Part shown: positions 21,596 to 30,400 of the stretch, piece by piece
Position numbering within the stretch: position 1 is the first letter of the stretch
Layout: each line of letters begins with the position of its first letter
Origin: Anthracocystis setariae
Taxonomy: Eukaryota > Basidiomycota > Ustilaginomycetes > Ustilaginales > Ustilaginaceae
NCBI GenBank assembly: GCA_928724745.1
Contig: CAKMXJ010000002.1
Coordinates: 868,001-932,000 of the forward strand
Length of the DNA stretch: 64,000 nucleotides
Direction of reading: 5' to 3'
The notes under the pieces: generated by a model
The model's database searches: none
Told to the model about the DNA's origin: nothing
The model's input: only the letters and a program-made list of their open reading frames with translations
Translations under genes and position numbers: made by a program

Positions 21596-21645
21596 CATCG
21601 TCGTCGCTTACTACACTAGCCGCCTGCGCACGGTTGCTCTCTAGC

Positions 21646-21650
21646 ATAAC
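21646..21650. repeat. Target-site duplication ATAAC, left copy
   Basis: Five bases directly before the left LTR that are repeated exactly at 27263-27267 after the right LTR. A 5-bp duplication is typical of Ty3/gypsy integrases. Confidence 0.9.
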
Positions 21651-21839
21651 TGTCACACGTCTGCACAGCTTGTATGCGGAGTGTGAATAGAGAAGGCAGT
21701 GGATTGCAAGAAAGGGATGCGAACGAAGCTGAGACTATATACCGGCCTAGTGGCCGTGTATGCACTAGGCTGGCATGTGAGACTTGAGCGCCAGCGAGAT
21801 GCTTACTTAAGCATCGGTCAGGTGCCGAGTCACCTGACA
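21651..21839 (-). repeat. 3' LTR of the retrotransposon
   Basis: A 189-bp terminal repeat bounded by TGTCA and TGACA. It includes two inverted repeats near its U3 end: GATGCTTA-CT-TAAGCATC at 21798-21815 and TCAGGTG-6 nt-CACCTGA at 21818-21837. A TATATAG box on the sense strand lies at 21735-21741. I see no difference from the other LTR. Confidence 0.93.
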
Positions 21840-21850
21840 CTGCCCCCCCT
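21840..21850 (-). other. Polypurine tract next to the 3' LTR
   Basis: On the sense strand AGGGGGGGCAG lies directly before the TGTCA start of the 3' LTR. This G-rich run is the expected place for second-strand priming, although the C three bases from the LTR makes it imperfect. Confidence 0.6.
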
Positions 21851-21883
21851 AAAGGAAGCAGCTCCGCTGCGCATGAGTGAACG

Positions 21884-21942
21884 ACCGAACTGAAGGAGAA
21901 GAAACTGAGAACTACCGAACTGAAGGAGAAGAAACTGAGAAC
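21884..21942. repeat. Two tandem copies of a 30-bp unit in the 3' untranslated part of the retrotransposon
   Basis: The unit beginning ACCGAACTGAAGGAGAAG is repeated head to tail at 21884-21913 and 21914-21942, differing only at the last base. It lies between the integrase stop and the polypurine tract. Confidence 0.9.
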
Positions 21943-22035
21943 GAGGCGACGAGGCAAGGCGAGACCAATGCGAGACAAATGGAAGAGACTGCCGAGACGG
22001 GGAAAGTAGACAAGAAGTGAGACAGGGAAGTCGGC

Positions 22036-23511
22036 TTACGGCGAGGACGCAGGAGGCTGCCGGGCGCGCCAGGCGTCGAGAACCTCGGCGTCGGTAACCT
22101 TAGAAGCTGGTACCCAGTGATCACGTCCAGCGTGACCGAAGCGAACGAGGTACTGTAGCCCGCGCGTTTTAAGAGTTCGCTCCTTGAGGATTTGCGTGAT
22201 ACGTTGCTCGTGAGGTGGTTCTTTCGCCGGTGTGTAGACCTCCAGGTGTTGAATGGAGATAACCGGGTGGAGACGGGATTCCGCGGGTAGCTCCAGCTCA
22301 TAGGCAAGCTCGCTGACCACTCGGTGTATGCGGTAGGGACCCAAGCGTTGTACACCCAGGCGGCGGTCCACGGGAAGGTGACTCTTAGGGACGCCATAGC
22401 CATCCCCGATATTGAGCCAAACCCAGTCGCCGACGTTGAGCTTTGGGGGAGGCTGGTGGAGCTGGTCATATCGGGACTTCATGTACGCCTGCGCGGAGGC
22501 AAGGTGGTCCAGCGCCTCTTGTCGAAAGATAACCCTACGCTCGGCGATGGCGAGATCACCAGCTGGAGAGGCCTGTTGCAGAACAGGCGTGTCGTGTTGA
22601 AGGGCGGTGAAAGGGTCGCGAAGCTTGAGGCCGTAGATAAGGTCATTCGGGGCGGCATTTAAGGAGGCGTTCACACGGTTGCCGATGAGGAGCTCGACCA
22701 TAGGCAAGTGATTCGCCCAGTCATCTGACCAAGCGTTACACAGACCGCGGAGGGCCATCTCGACGGATTGGATTGCACGTTCGCTCTGGCCGTCGCTTTT
22801 GTGATGGGCGGCAGAATGAACGAGCTCACAACCGTAACGCTTATTCAACGATTTCCAGAATGCTGAAGTTAAGCGGGAGTCGCGGTCGCTGATAAGCTTA
22901 GTCGGATAACCAACGTGGGGCAATAGGCGCTCGGCGAAGCGGAAGCTCCATTGCTCCGCGGTCCAAGTAGTAGCGCCAGAGAGGAGATACACCCTGCGTG
23001 TAGCAGTGTCCGTCACGACTAAGATGGTGTCGAGGAGGTCGCGATCGAAATGGGAGCGGACGGGAGGTAAACGGACGATGAAATCGCATGACAAGGTGGC
23101 AAATGGTACGGCAGGGCTGGGAAGCGGCTGTAAGGCACCGTATGGGCGATGACGCTGTGTGGCGGTTTGCTGACAGTGGGTACAGCGCCGTACGAACGCC
23201 TCAATGTGGCGTAACAGATGCGGAGCGTAGGCCACTTGACGGAAGCGGTCGAAGGTCGCTTTCACGCCAAGGTGACCGGCATGAGCTAGCGCAATGACTT
23301 GCAAGAGGGCGGTCGGGCCGATGCAGATGCGCCATTTGCTGTCGTCATCGACTTTATGAAGGAGATCAGCGATGCTCAAACCCCAGCCTCCGTGTTGAAA
23401 TGGACGCTGGCCGGAGGCTTTGCTGACGAGATCAGCGTGAATACGAGCAAACGCCGAGTCGGAACGCTGACTGGCTAAGATAGCATCGCGGAGAGCAGGG
23501 CTAAGGTCGAC
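22036..23511 (-). CDS. Retrotransposon integrase with C-terminal chromodomain (pol, second frame)
   Basis: The integrase part of pol. Visible in order: a zinc-binding HHCC module (HAGHLG then CTHC), a DDE core with Asp in LSCDFIVRL, Asp in LISDRDSR and Glu in SDGQSERAIQ, a GPY motif (GPYRIHRV), and a C-terminal chromodomain-like segment with YLVRFG, DHWVPASKV and VLDAWR. The chromodomain is thought to steer integration by binding chromatin marks. The coordinate 23511 is approximate: homologous sequence begins near there (VDLSPALRDAIL), but the frame has no ATG and is open far upstream because it overlaps the RNase H frame. Relative to the upstream pol frame it is shifted by -1. It would be made only through a frameshift, or not at all if the shift is a mutation. 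Confidence 0.88.
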   Translation of the reverse strand, partial: VDLSPALRDAILASQRSDSAFARIHADLVSKASGQRPFQHGGWGLSIADLLHKVDDDSKWRICIGPTALLQVIALAHAGHLGVKATFDRFRQVAYAPHLLRHIEAFVRRCTHCQQTATQRHRPYGALQPLPSPAVPFATLSCDFIVRLPPVRSHFDRDLLDTILVVTDTATRRVYLLSGATTWTAEQWSFRFAERLLPHVGYPTKLISDRDSRLTSAFWKSLNKRYGCELVHSAAHHKSDGQSERAIQSVEMALRGLCNAWSDDWANHLPMVELLIGNRVNASLNAAPNDLIYGLKLRDPFTALQHDTPVLQQASPAGDLAIAERRVIFRQEALDHLASAQAYMKSRYDQLHQPPPKLNVGDWVWLNIGDGYGVPKSHLPVDRRLGVQRLGPYRIHRVVSELAYELELPAESRLHPVISIQHLEVYTPAKEPPHEQRITQILKERTLKTRGLQYLVRFGHAGRDHWVPASKVTDAEVLDAWRARQPPASSP

Positions 23512-25670
23512 GTGGTGAACGCTGGCGCCGAGGGACGAGACTCCGCGGCTTGTATACGACTCAGTGCATCGACGTGCGTCATATACATCCCCTTGCGGTG
23601 CAAGATCTCGAGCTTAGGGCGGAACTCGGCGAGGATGAGAGCGAAACGCACCAGGCGGGGGTTGCGAGAAGCTGGAGTCACCGAGAATGGCTTGGCGTCG
23701 GCGATACTGGTGACTGCGCGATGATCAGTGAAGAGGAGGTGGGGCCCGGGTGACGCGTCGAGGAATCGTCGGACACGGTGAAGAGCCCAGACCGCGGCGG
23801 CGGCTTCCAACTCCGTGGGCCAGTAGGCCCGTTCGGCCGGTTGCAGGGCACGGGAATCAAACCAAATGGGGACTTCAGCGGGCGAGCCGGATTGCGAGGC
23901 TTGACAGTTCTGATGCAGAGCCAAGGCGAAACCGTGTTGTTGGGAAGCATCGACGTAGAGGATGAAGGGCTTGGAGTAGTCCGGGAAATGGAGGACTTTG
24001 TGCTGAAGGATTGCTTTGAGTTCGTGCAAGGCCTGCTGCGCGCCGGGATCGGCTGGAACGGCTGTAGATGAGCAATGTCGCTGACGAGCTTGACCACCCG
24101 GGGGAGCGCCCTTTAACAATCGAGTCTTGAGACGCTGCAGAGGCTGGATGAGGGCGGCGAATCGGGAAACATACGTCTTATAGTATGAAAAGAATCCCAC
24201 TATATACTCCAATTGGTTAAGGGTTGCTGGATACTGAATGTTCTGGATGGCGGCACACTTGTCAGGGTGAAGCCGAGTGCCAGTACCAGAGACCAGGTGG
24301 CCCAGCAAGGGAACCTCGGTGCGCGCGACATGAGCTTTATCACGCGCGAGGGTAAGGCCTAGTCGCCTAATCACGTGCATGACCGCGCGCACATCTTGAA
24401 GGTGCTCGGAGGCGGTGGCGGAACGAACGCCGAAATCATCCACATAAACGAATGTCTTGGCCGCTAGACCGTCGGCAGCGAAGGCTTCAGTTAGGGTTCG
24501 TTGTAAGAAAGCGACCGAGCGCGATTGTCCCATGATGGTGCAGGACAAGGTCTCTTGACCGCGGTGAGTAAGGACGGTTGCCTTCCAGCGATCATCGGCG
24601 TGAAGTGGCATTTGATAGAAAGCTTTACGCAAGTCGAATGTGGTGATGAATTTGGCGCCGGCCAGACGTTCGCGCAGATCTTCCGGGTTGGGCAGAGGAT
24701 AGTGGTCGGGGTCTACGACTTGGTTAAGTTGACGCAGATCAACGACAGGACGAGGTTTGCCGTGGCGGTACACGACGAAGACGGGCCAACCACACGGGGT
24801 TCCGGCAGGTGCCTTCGACAAACGACCTTGCTGCGTGAGCGCGTCGAAAACCTCATCGATAGCCCGTCGATCGCGAGGCGAAACGCGATAGAGGCGAGGC
24901 TTGAATTGGTGAGGGTTGCGATCCAGAACTTTCGAGGGAAGCCGCATGGCGTCTCCTGTGCGGAGCAAGCCCAGTTCAGGGCGCCAAACGTCGGGAAATT
25001 CATCGAAGAGGGCAAGAAGGGCCGTGCGGAGTGAAGGGTCGCAGCCAGGATCGAAGACGGGCAGGTCGCCAGAGTCTGGTAGATCCGGCTCAACGGTGAA
25101 TGGCAAGGTGTATCCCTCCATGTCAGGAGGGGCGCGCATGTCGGGTGCTAGGACAGCGTCGGGAGCTAAGGCGGAGGCTGCTGGAGGCGCTGTAGCCAGA
25201 GCGGCTATGGGCGCAGGGACAGATTGCTGCACGGTACCAACGGCGACGCGCAGCCCACACGATTGCAGAGACACCATTGACTTCACAGAATCGAACAACA
25301 GACCGTGTGCTATGAAGAAATCCATTCCGAGAATCAAACCGGGAGGCAAGTGAGAGAGAACGTGGCATGACACCGTAGTACGGGCGACCGCGTGAGGCGG
25401 GCAGGGGATATGCAGGGAGAAGGTTGCTGTTCCGAGGGAGGTGACTGGCGAGCTGGCGGTACGGATGGTGGTGGTGTTGGGGTGAAGTGTGTGATCAAAG
25501 GACGCCAAAAGGGGTTGAGCGATTAGAGAACAGGATGCGCCGGTGTCGAGGCAAGCGTGAATAGGAGGACCGCGAGTAGGCTGGACGGAGAGACGAAGAT
25601 AAGTTGGGACGAGATGGAATGACGGCGACAAAGGTTCGTGCGCGTCGATGATGGGCAAGGCGGGTGCCAT
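23475..25670 (-). CDS. Retrotransposon Pol: aspartic protease, reverse transcriptase and RNase H
   Basis: A 731-codon frame from the ATG at 25670. The protease active site DTGAS is at residues 42-46. Reverse transcriptase follows with WPVFVVYRHGKPR, PLPNPEDL, FITTFDLRKAFYQ and the catalytic TFVYVDDFG. RNase H shows FILYVDAS, LEAAAAVWAL and LLFTDHRAV. The frame ends just after THVDALSRI, where integrase should follow, so pol is broken or recoded there. The ATG may not be used: the frame is the same as gag, and 20 open codons join the gag TAG to this ATG, which suggests expression as a gag-pol readthrough product. The protein would act in the virus-like particle to make cDNA. Confidence 0.9.
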   Translation of the reverse strand: MAPALPIIDAHEPLSPSFHLVPTYLRLSVQPTRGPPIHACLDTGASCSLIAQPLLASFDHTLHPNTTTIRTASSPVTSLGTATFSLHIPCPPHAVARTTVSCHVLSHLPPGLILGMDFFIAHGLLFDSVKSMVSLQSCGLRVAVGTVQQSVPAPIAALATAPPAASALAPDAVLAPDMRAPPDMEGYTLPFTVEPDLPDSGDLPVFDPGCDPSLRTALLALFDEFPDVWRPELGLLRTGDAMRLPSKVLDRNPHQFKPRLYRVSPRDRRAIDEVFDALTQQGRLSKAPAGTPCGWPVFVVYRHGKPRPVVDLRQLNQVVDPDHYPLPNPEDLRERLAGAKFITTFDLRKAFYQMPLHADDRWKATVLTHRGQETLSCTIMGQSRSVAFLQRTLTEAFAADGLAAKTFVYVDDFGVRSATASEHLQDVRAVMHVIRRLGLTLARDKAHVARTEVPLLGHLVSGTGTRLHPDKCAAIQNIQYPATLNQLEYIVGFFSYYKTYVSRFAALIQPLQRLKTRLLKGAPPGGQARQRHCSSTAVPADPGAQQALHELKAILQHKVLHFPDYSKPFILYVDASQQHGFALALHQNCQASQSGSPAEVPIWFDSRALQPAERAYWPTELEAAAAVWALHRVRRFLDASPGPHLLFTDHRAVTSIADAKPFSVTPASRNPRLVRFALILAEFRPKLEILHRKGMYMTHVDALSRIQAAESRPSAPAFTTSTLALLSAMLS

Positions 25671-25695
25671 GGTTTTGTCGGGAGGGTGGCGCGGT

Positions 25696-25733
25696 GGGGA
25701 GTCGTGAGGTGGCGGACTCCCCGCGTGTTCCTA
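25696..25733 (-). promoter_or_regulatory. Candidate stop-codon readthrough element between gag and pol
   Basis: On the sense strand the gag TAG (25731-25733) is followed by an 8-nt spacer (25723-25730). A perfect 8-bp hairpin follows: GGGGAGTC at 25715-25722 pairs with GACTCCCC at 25696-25703 across an 11-nt loop. Gag and pol are in one frame and the frame stays open between them. The layout of UAG, 8-nt spacer and stable structure is like the readthrough signal of gammaretroviruses, where the structure is a pseudoknot. I found no clear downstream partner for the loop, so this may be a plain stem-loop. Function is inferred. Confidence 0.65.
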
Positions 25734-26849
25734 GGCAGCGTTCATAACGACGTCCGAGTCGGCTTCAGAAGAAGAAAAAGAAGAATCGGGAGTACTAGCC
25801 TCAGAGATGGCTAAGTAAGCGGCCTGCAGAGCGTCGTACTGCGCGACGTCGTAGTCCTCGTCTGCTTTGGTGTCGACGTGATGAGCTGCGACAACGGCGC
25901 GCGTAGCAGGCTGACTGGGGCGTGTAGGGCACTCGGCGTCCCAATGGGAGCCCTGACAGTGGCGGCACGGGCGGAGAGGGGCGCGAACCGCCGTCTTGTC
26001 GTTGGGCTTGGCCACGTTGGGATCGCGGCGAGAGGGAGGAATGCCATTACGAGAACGAGAGTCAGCAGGAGCGGGGCCTGGGCCAGGTCGGGGACTGCTC
26101 TTGAGGTAGAGCTTCCGCTGCGCAATACACATCTGACGGAATGTGTTAGGGTCGATTTTTGCGCTGACAGCATCGGCGGTGAGCTGTTCCTTCATGCGAT
26201 AAGGGAGACCATGAAGGAGCCAATGCACAAGCTGGATGGGGGAGTTCTGCTTAGCCAGGCGGGCCAGGCGCATGACGCGCTCGTGGTACTTGTTATAGTC
26301 GGTGGCGATGTCGTACTTCGTGTCAAGTAACTCTTGGAGAGCGTCGGCCTCGCTCATGCCAAAACGTTCCCGAAGAAGTCGGACCCAGGCGTCGGGGCTG
26401 TGCTTGAGGGCAGCCCGTTCGATATGGCCCAGATTCGTATGCCAATCGACCGCGGTACCCTCGAGGCACCTAGGAAGGATGGCGCAGACAGGCTTAGCGC
26501 CGTAGGTGTCAACGGCCTCTTCAATTCGGCGACAGAAGGTTTCGACGTCATCACCATCTTCAGGATCGAAGGTGGCGACGTCCTTTGACTTCAGAATGGT
26601 TTTCTTGCCGCTGACGACGACGGGTAGCTGGGTGAAGGACTCCTCGGAGTTGGAGGAAACGGAATCAGCGTAACTGCGAGGAGCAGGGGGAGCGTCGGTG
26701 ATAATGGGGGAAGGACCTTGCTGAGCGGTAAGGAACTTCTCCATAAGAGCCATCATGCGGTCCATCTTCTGTTCCAGGTTGGAAACAGCAGGAGACTGCG
26801 CAGTGGCGGTGGATGAGGCCGAAGAAGGAGCCTGATGCGTGTCGGGCAT
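25731..26849 (-). CDS. Retrotransposon Gag with zinc knuckle
   Basis: Gag of 372 residues counted from the first in-frame ATG (26849). The frame is open up to 27042, with plausible coding sequence from about 26981 but no ATG, so a non-ATG start or a short upstream intron is possible. The central part (TAVDWHTNL, LLRERFG, LARLAKQ) resembles the retrotransposon capsid domain. A zinc knuckle CRHCQGSHWDAEC, of the CX2CX3HX4C form common in fungal elements, sits near the C-terminus. The ORF ends in an acidic Ser-rich tail and TAG. Gag would form the virus-like particle and bind the genomic RNA through the knuckle. Confidence 0.85.
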   Translation of the reverse strand: MPDTHQAPSSASSTATAQSPAVSNLEQKMDRMMALMEKFLTAQQGPSPIITDAPPAPRSYADSVSSNSEESFTQLPVVVSGKKTILKSKDVATFDPEDGDDVETFCRRIEEAVDTYGAKPVCAILPRCLEGTAVDWHTNLGHIERAALKHSPDAWVRLLRERFGMSEADALQELLDTKYDIATDYNKYHERVMRLARLAKQNSPIQLVHWLLHGLPYRMKEQLTADAVSAKIDPNTFRQMCIAQRKLYLKSSPRPGPGPAPADSRSRNGIPPSRRDPNVAKPNDKTAVRAPLRPCRHCQGSHWDAECPTRPSQPATRAVVAAHHVDTKADEDYDVAQYDALQAAYLAISEASTPDSSFSSSEADSDVVMNAA

Positions 26850-27060
26850 GGTGGAAGTCGCGGGTGTGTCGGTTCGGTGGGAGGTAGGCGGGGAAGCTGA
26901 TGTGGAAGGTCGGCGAAGCAAACGATCGATGTCGTCGATGAACGGATAGAGCGGTTGGAGATTACGACGGGCGCGGAGCACCCAAGGCGGTGATGGCGTA
27001 ATGGTGACGAAGTGAGACGGTGAAGGTGAAAAACAAGCTTACAAGCTGTCGGAGAAGTCA

Positions 27061-27072
27061 CAGAAGCTACCA
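27061..27072 (-). other. Candidate tRNA primer-binding site
   Basis: One base inside the 5' LTR the sense strand reads TGGTAGCTTCTG. It would pair with a tRNA 3' end in which U is followed by the discriminator A and CCA; eukaryotic initiator Met tRNA has such an end. The exact primer cannot be confirmed without the tRNA set of this genome. Confidence 0.55.
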
Positions 27073-27073
27073 A

Positions 27074-27262
27074 TGTCACACGTCTGCACAGCTTGTATGC
27101 GGAGTGTGAATAGAGAAGGCAGTGGATTGCAAGAAAGGGATGCGAACGAAGCTGAGACTATATACCGGCCTAGTGGCCGTGTATGCACTAGGCTGGCATG
27201 TGAGACTTGAGCGCCAGCGAGATGCTTACTTAAGCATCGGTCAGGTGCCGAGTCACCTGACA
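27074..27262 (-). repeat. 5' LTR of the retrotransposon
   Basis: A 189-bp copy identical by eye to the LTR at 21651-21839. As the element reads on the minus strand, this LTR carries its promoter. A TATATAG box on that strand lies at 27158-27164, so transcription would start a few tens of bases further towards lower coordinates. Confidence 0.93.
27158..27164 (-). promoter_or_regulatory. TATA box in the 5' LTR
   Basis: TATATAG on the minus strand in the middle of the 189-bp LTR, positioned to drive the genomic transcript of the retrotransposon. It is identified from sequence only. Confidence 0.5.
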
Positions 27263-27267
27263 ATAAC
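27263..27267. repeat. Target-site duplication ATAAC, right copy
   Basis: The exact match to 21646-21650 directly after the right LTR, showing that both ends of the element belong to one insertion event. Confidence 0.9.
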
Positions 27268-27498
27268 CCACGTCTGGCAAGTGCGGCAATCGTCATTACC
27301 GCCATCGCCCACTGCTCAATACTAGAAAGCCGTCCCACTTCCTCCACTGCCTTGCGCTCAGTTCAGTCCACTGCTCACGACCACGTCTCACTAAGAATAG
27401 GATCTGAATGCTCCTTCCCACCAATGCCCCTAAACACGAGTAAAAAAATATAGTGTCATTCAAAGTACGACAACGAGGGTGGGACATCGTCCAGCTGC

Positions 27499-30400
27499 TT
27501 ACTTTCTCTTCCGAGGCGAGCTCCCATTAGTCAGGGCGACCGCCGCTGCGGTTGCTACTTGAGCTGTCCCGTTCTGATCAACATCAACACCCTGACCAAT
27601 CGATGCCTCGGTATCCTTATCCAACGCCCACTGCCTCACCGCGTTCCACACCTGAGCTCGACGACGTTTGACCGCTGCGAGTCGCGAGCGCACTTCCTCG
27701 AGTCGCTCGACATACTCACGAGAATCGGCCGCCAATTCGTGCAGACACTCGAGCGCAGCGAGAACGATCGACCTCTGTTCTGGTGCCGGCAACAGCGTCG
27801 TCTCGATCACTGCCTCATTGGTAGCATCTTCCGACATGCCGGCCTGAGCACGTGCGGACTGAGTACCAGGCGAGGGTGGTACAAAGATCGGCTGTCCCAG
27901 GTCGTCCAATCGTGGGATAGCCAAACCCTGCTTGGTAACAAACAGTCTGTCCAGATGCGATAACGCCGGGTTGTCGATGGCAGAGCCAAAGATGCTGCTG
28001 GACGAGCCGTTCAAGAAGCCATCCCCGGAGTGCCTGCCGGCGCTTTCGCTGTCCGAGCCATCCACATCCATGCCGTTCGGAGCGGCAGAGTCCGCCTCTT
28101 CGGCCGAGTCACCCTTCGGTTCAGGATCGGTGTTCCAACCACCGCGCTCCATCGCCGCCCAGCAACGCCCAACCGCTCGGCCTACGACACCCTCGCTCTC
28201 GATAAGATCCAAGGCTGTCTTGCCAAGCGCAGCGATGTGAGGATTGCGGAACGTGTGGCGAAGAGTGTGACTGGTGAGAAGCTGTCGAGGTGTGATGGCC
28301 GGCTTGAGTAACGTAGGAGCCAGTGACGTAGAGGTGAGGTGTTCAGGACGCTCAAGTCGCGATCCGCCGGATCCGCCGTCAAGGCCAAGCTCCGCATCGA
28401 TTCGCGCTGCCTCAGACAGATCCGAGGGCAGGATGCGGCCACGTTTGTCACGACGAGTGGTGCTTGAAGCCTCGTTGGGGATGAGTCCGTTTCGCAGTGC
28501 AGGGAATTGAGCCAACATCGCCTTGTCCTCCTCCGGGATGGCCGACAGGAGAGCGCGGACGTTGTCCTTCTGCATGGCTTCCACGCGGTGACGAACGCGA
28601 TCGCCAATCTCCTTGTCCATCCGCATTTCCGTCCATCCTCCAAGCTTACCACGACGGATCCAGCGAACGCCTTTCTCCCGCGAAAGTTTATTGCCTCGGT
28701 TTCCGCCTCGGTTTCCATGTCGCCTCTTGCGTTCATCGGCGATGCGCATGGCTTCTTCATCCGAATCCGAACTCTCGTACTCCTGCGCCAACTCGTCGAC
28801 TCGAGCATATGGCGAGATTCGCGGCAGCGAAGGACGCTCGATCCTGGTGGCAAAGGGGCGATCCGATGGCTCGCCACGGATGCTCGAATCGGGCACAGGG
28901 AAATCGTCAATGTCGATCATCGTGGTAGACGGCAATGCATCTAGTGGCATTGGTCTGGAGCTTGACGCTACCATACGATCCGAAGTCGAAGGCCCCGAAA
29001 TCGGCTTTCGTCGGAGACGACGCGAAAAGGCAGAAAGATCCCCTTCGACAACGTCGAGACGTTTGCGTTTGGGGGCGTAGTTTGAGTCATGGAAGTAGGC
29101 CTGCGAGTACGAAGGAGCTGGATGATATTCCTGAAGCGACAGAGGAAGCGGCGGATTGAGATCCTTGTCCTCTTCGTCAGTCACTGGAGCGCCCGAAGCG
29201 CCCTCGGCACCGTAGCATGAGTCCGAATCTGTATCTGTGTAGTACTGTGGGTGGTCGTTGCCGGGCAGAGAGAGCCAAATGAGTCGAGCTTCTTCGTTTT
29301 CACGAGCGATCATCATTTCTCGATCCCGTTCCGATTCACGGACACGTTCTCGTTCTCGCTCACGTTCTCGCTCCGCCCGCTCCATTTCGCGTCGTCGATC
29401 CTTCTCTCGAGCACGCTGTTCTCGATCCTCGGAGCGCTCAGCAGTACGCGACCGCTCCTTTGGTCTCTCGGGACGTTTCTCCGCGACTGGGCCGGTCGCG
29501 GGGGTACTCTTCCTGGAGCTTCGAGATAGGTGTTCTGCCTCTACCTTTCTCGGTGCCGCTGCTTCCTCCGTGTCAGGAACTGGTCGATGCCGAGCATTTT
29601 CGGACCTGGTGGGCACCGAGGTCGAGACACCCTCGCCATCTTGTTGGGCGGGAGAAGGTTTTCTGCCGTCAGCAGGCGGGTGTGAAGCAGATGCGGTTTG
29701 ACTGACAGCTGGTGGATCTTCCTGCATAGGCTCTTCGGCGGGGTGCTGTGGAGCATCGACGGATTCGTGTGTTGCCGTTTCTGTGCACTTTGCTGCGCTT
29801 GACGTCGAGGCTCGATTCGACTCAGGTTGAGGCTCGCTTTTGACTTGCACTGGTGTAGCGGATGGTTCTTGTTGAGTGACCTCATCGTTCTCTTTGGTAT
29901 CTTTGATGCTAGGCTCGGCCGGCACTGCATCGTGCTCGTCGAGGCCGTCTGAAGGCACCGCAGGCGTGTGGATAGGGCTGTCCACTTGCATGGATGTGGT
30001 CTCGGCAGAGGCCTCTTCCTTGGCAGGCGCAGGTTGTTGTGGACTTTCAGGCTTTTCATCGGTTTCCATGGCGGCTGGCTCCTCGGCCGCCTGAGGTGGT
30101 GTTTGAGGCTGCTCTGAGGTAGCAGATGGGGCCTTGTCTTCTTCTGTGGCCGGCACTGTGGTGGTTTCGGACGCTTGCTCAAAGCTCGGTTGTGCTTGCT
30201 GATTACTTGAAACATCGACTTCGCCCTTGTTCAAGGACGGATCAGCAGGAGCATCCGCAGAGTCCAGGGTGGCCGTCAGTGGGAGGTTGGGGGTGTTGGG
30301 TGTATCTGCTTGTTGCACTGCTGCAGGCTTATCTGCTTCAGCTTGTTCAGCATGCTCGGATGACGCCGTCTCAGAGGAGACTACTGGAACAGCATCGGAG

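Larger units (their letters stand above)
15585..21650. other. Long gene-free region upstream of the APSES gene
   Basis: About 6 kb between the APSES start codon and the retrotransposon with no ORF that I can support as a gene. On the transcript sense (minus) strand the first 900 bases are strongly C/T-rich, consistent with a long leader containing short upstream ORFs. The rest has a 28-base A tract (16551-16578), a 24-base A tract (17271-17294), CACA and TGCC simple repeats around 16970-17050, many TACTGTAC-type motifs (18.3-20 kb) and an inverted repeat at 21138-21595. I cannot exclude non-coding RNA genes. Confidence 0.55.
21651..27262 (-). mobile_element. Ty3/gypsy LTR retrotransposon of the chromovirus type, full length
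   Basis: A 5612-bp element read on the minus strand, in the order 5' LTR, gag, protease, reverse transcriptase, RNase H, integrase with chromodomain, 3' LTR. The two 189-bp LTRs start TG, end CA and appear identical. A 5-bp target duplication, ATAAC, lies at 21646-21650 and 27263-27267. A primer-binding-like site follows the 5' LTR and a G-rich polypurine tract precedes the 3' LTR. Integrase after RNase H, the GPY motif and the C-terminal chromodomain place it in the Ty3/gypsy chromovirus group. Identical LTRs and a perfect duplication point to a recent insertion. Gag and pol are in the same frame separated by one TAG; integrase is in a different frame from the rest of pol. It lies 237 bp past the stop of the Rxt2-like gene. 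Confidence 0.95.

Noticed and set aside
21646..21839. Programmed -1 frameshift as the gag-pol strategy of the retrotransposon
   Set aside because: Gag and pol are in the same frame separated by a single TAG, so frameshifting cannot be the gag-pol mechanism; the shifted frame occurs only before integrase.
22324..25353. Several plus-strand open frames across the retrotransposon
   Set aside because: They are antisense shadows of the integrase and reverse transcriptase frames.
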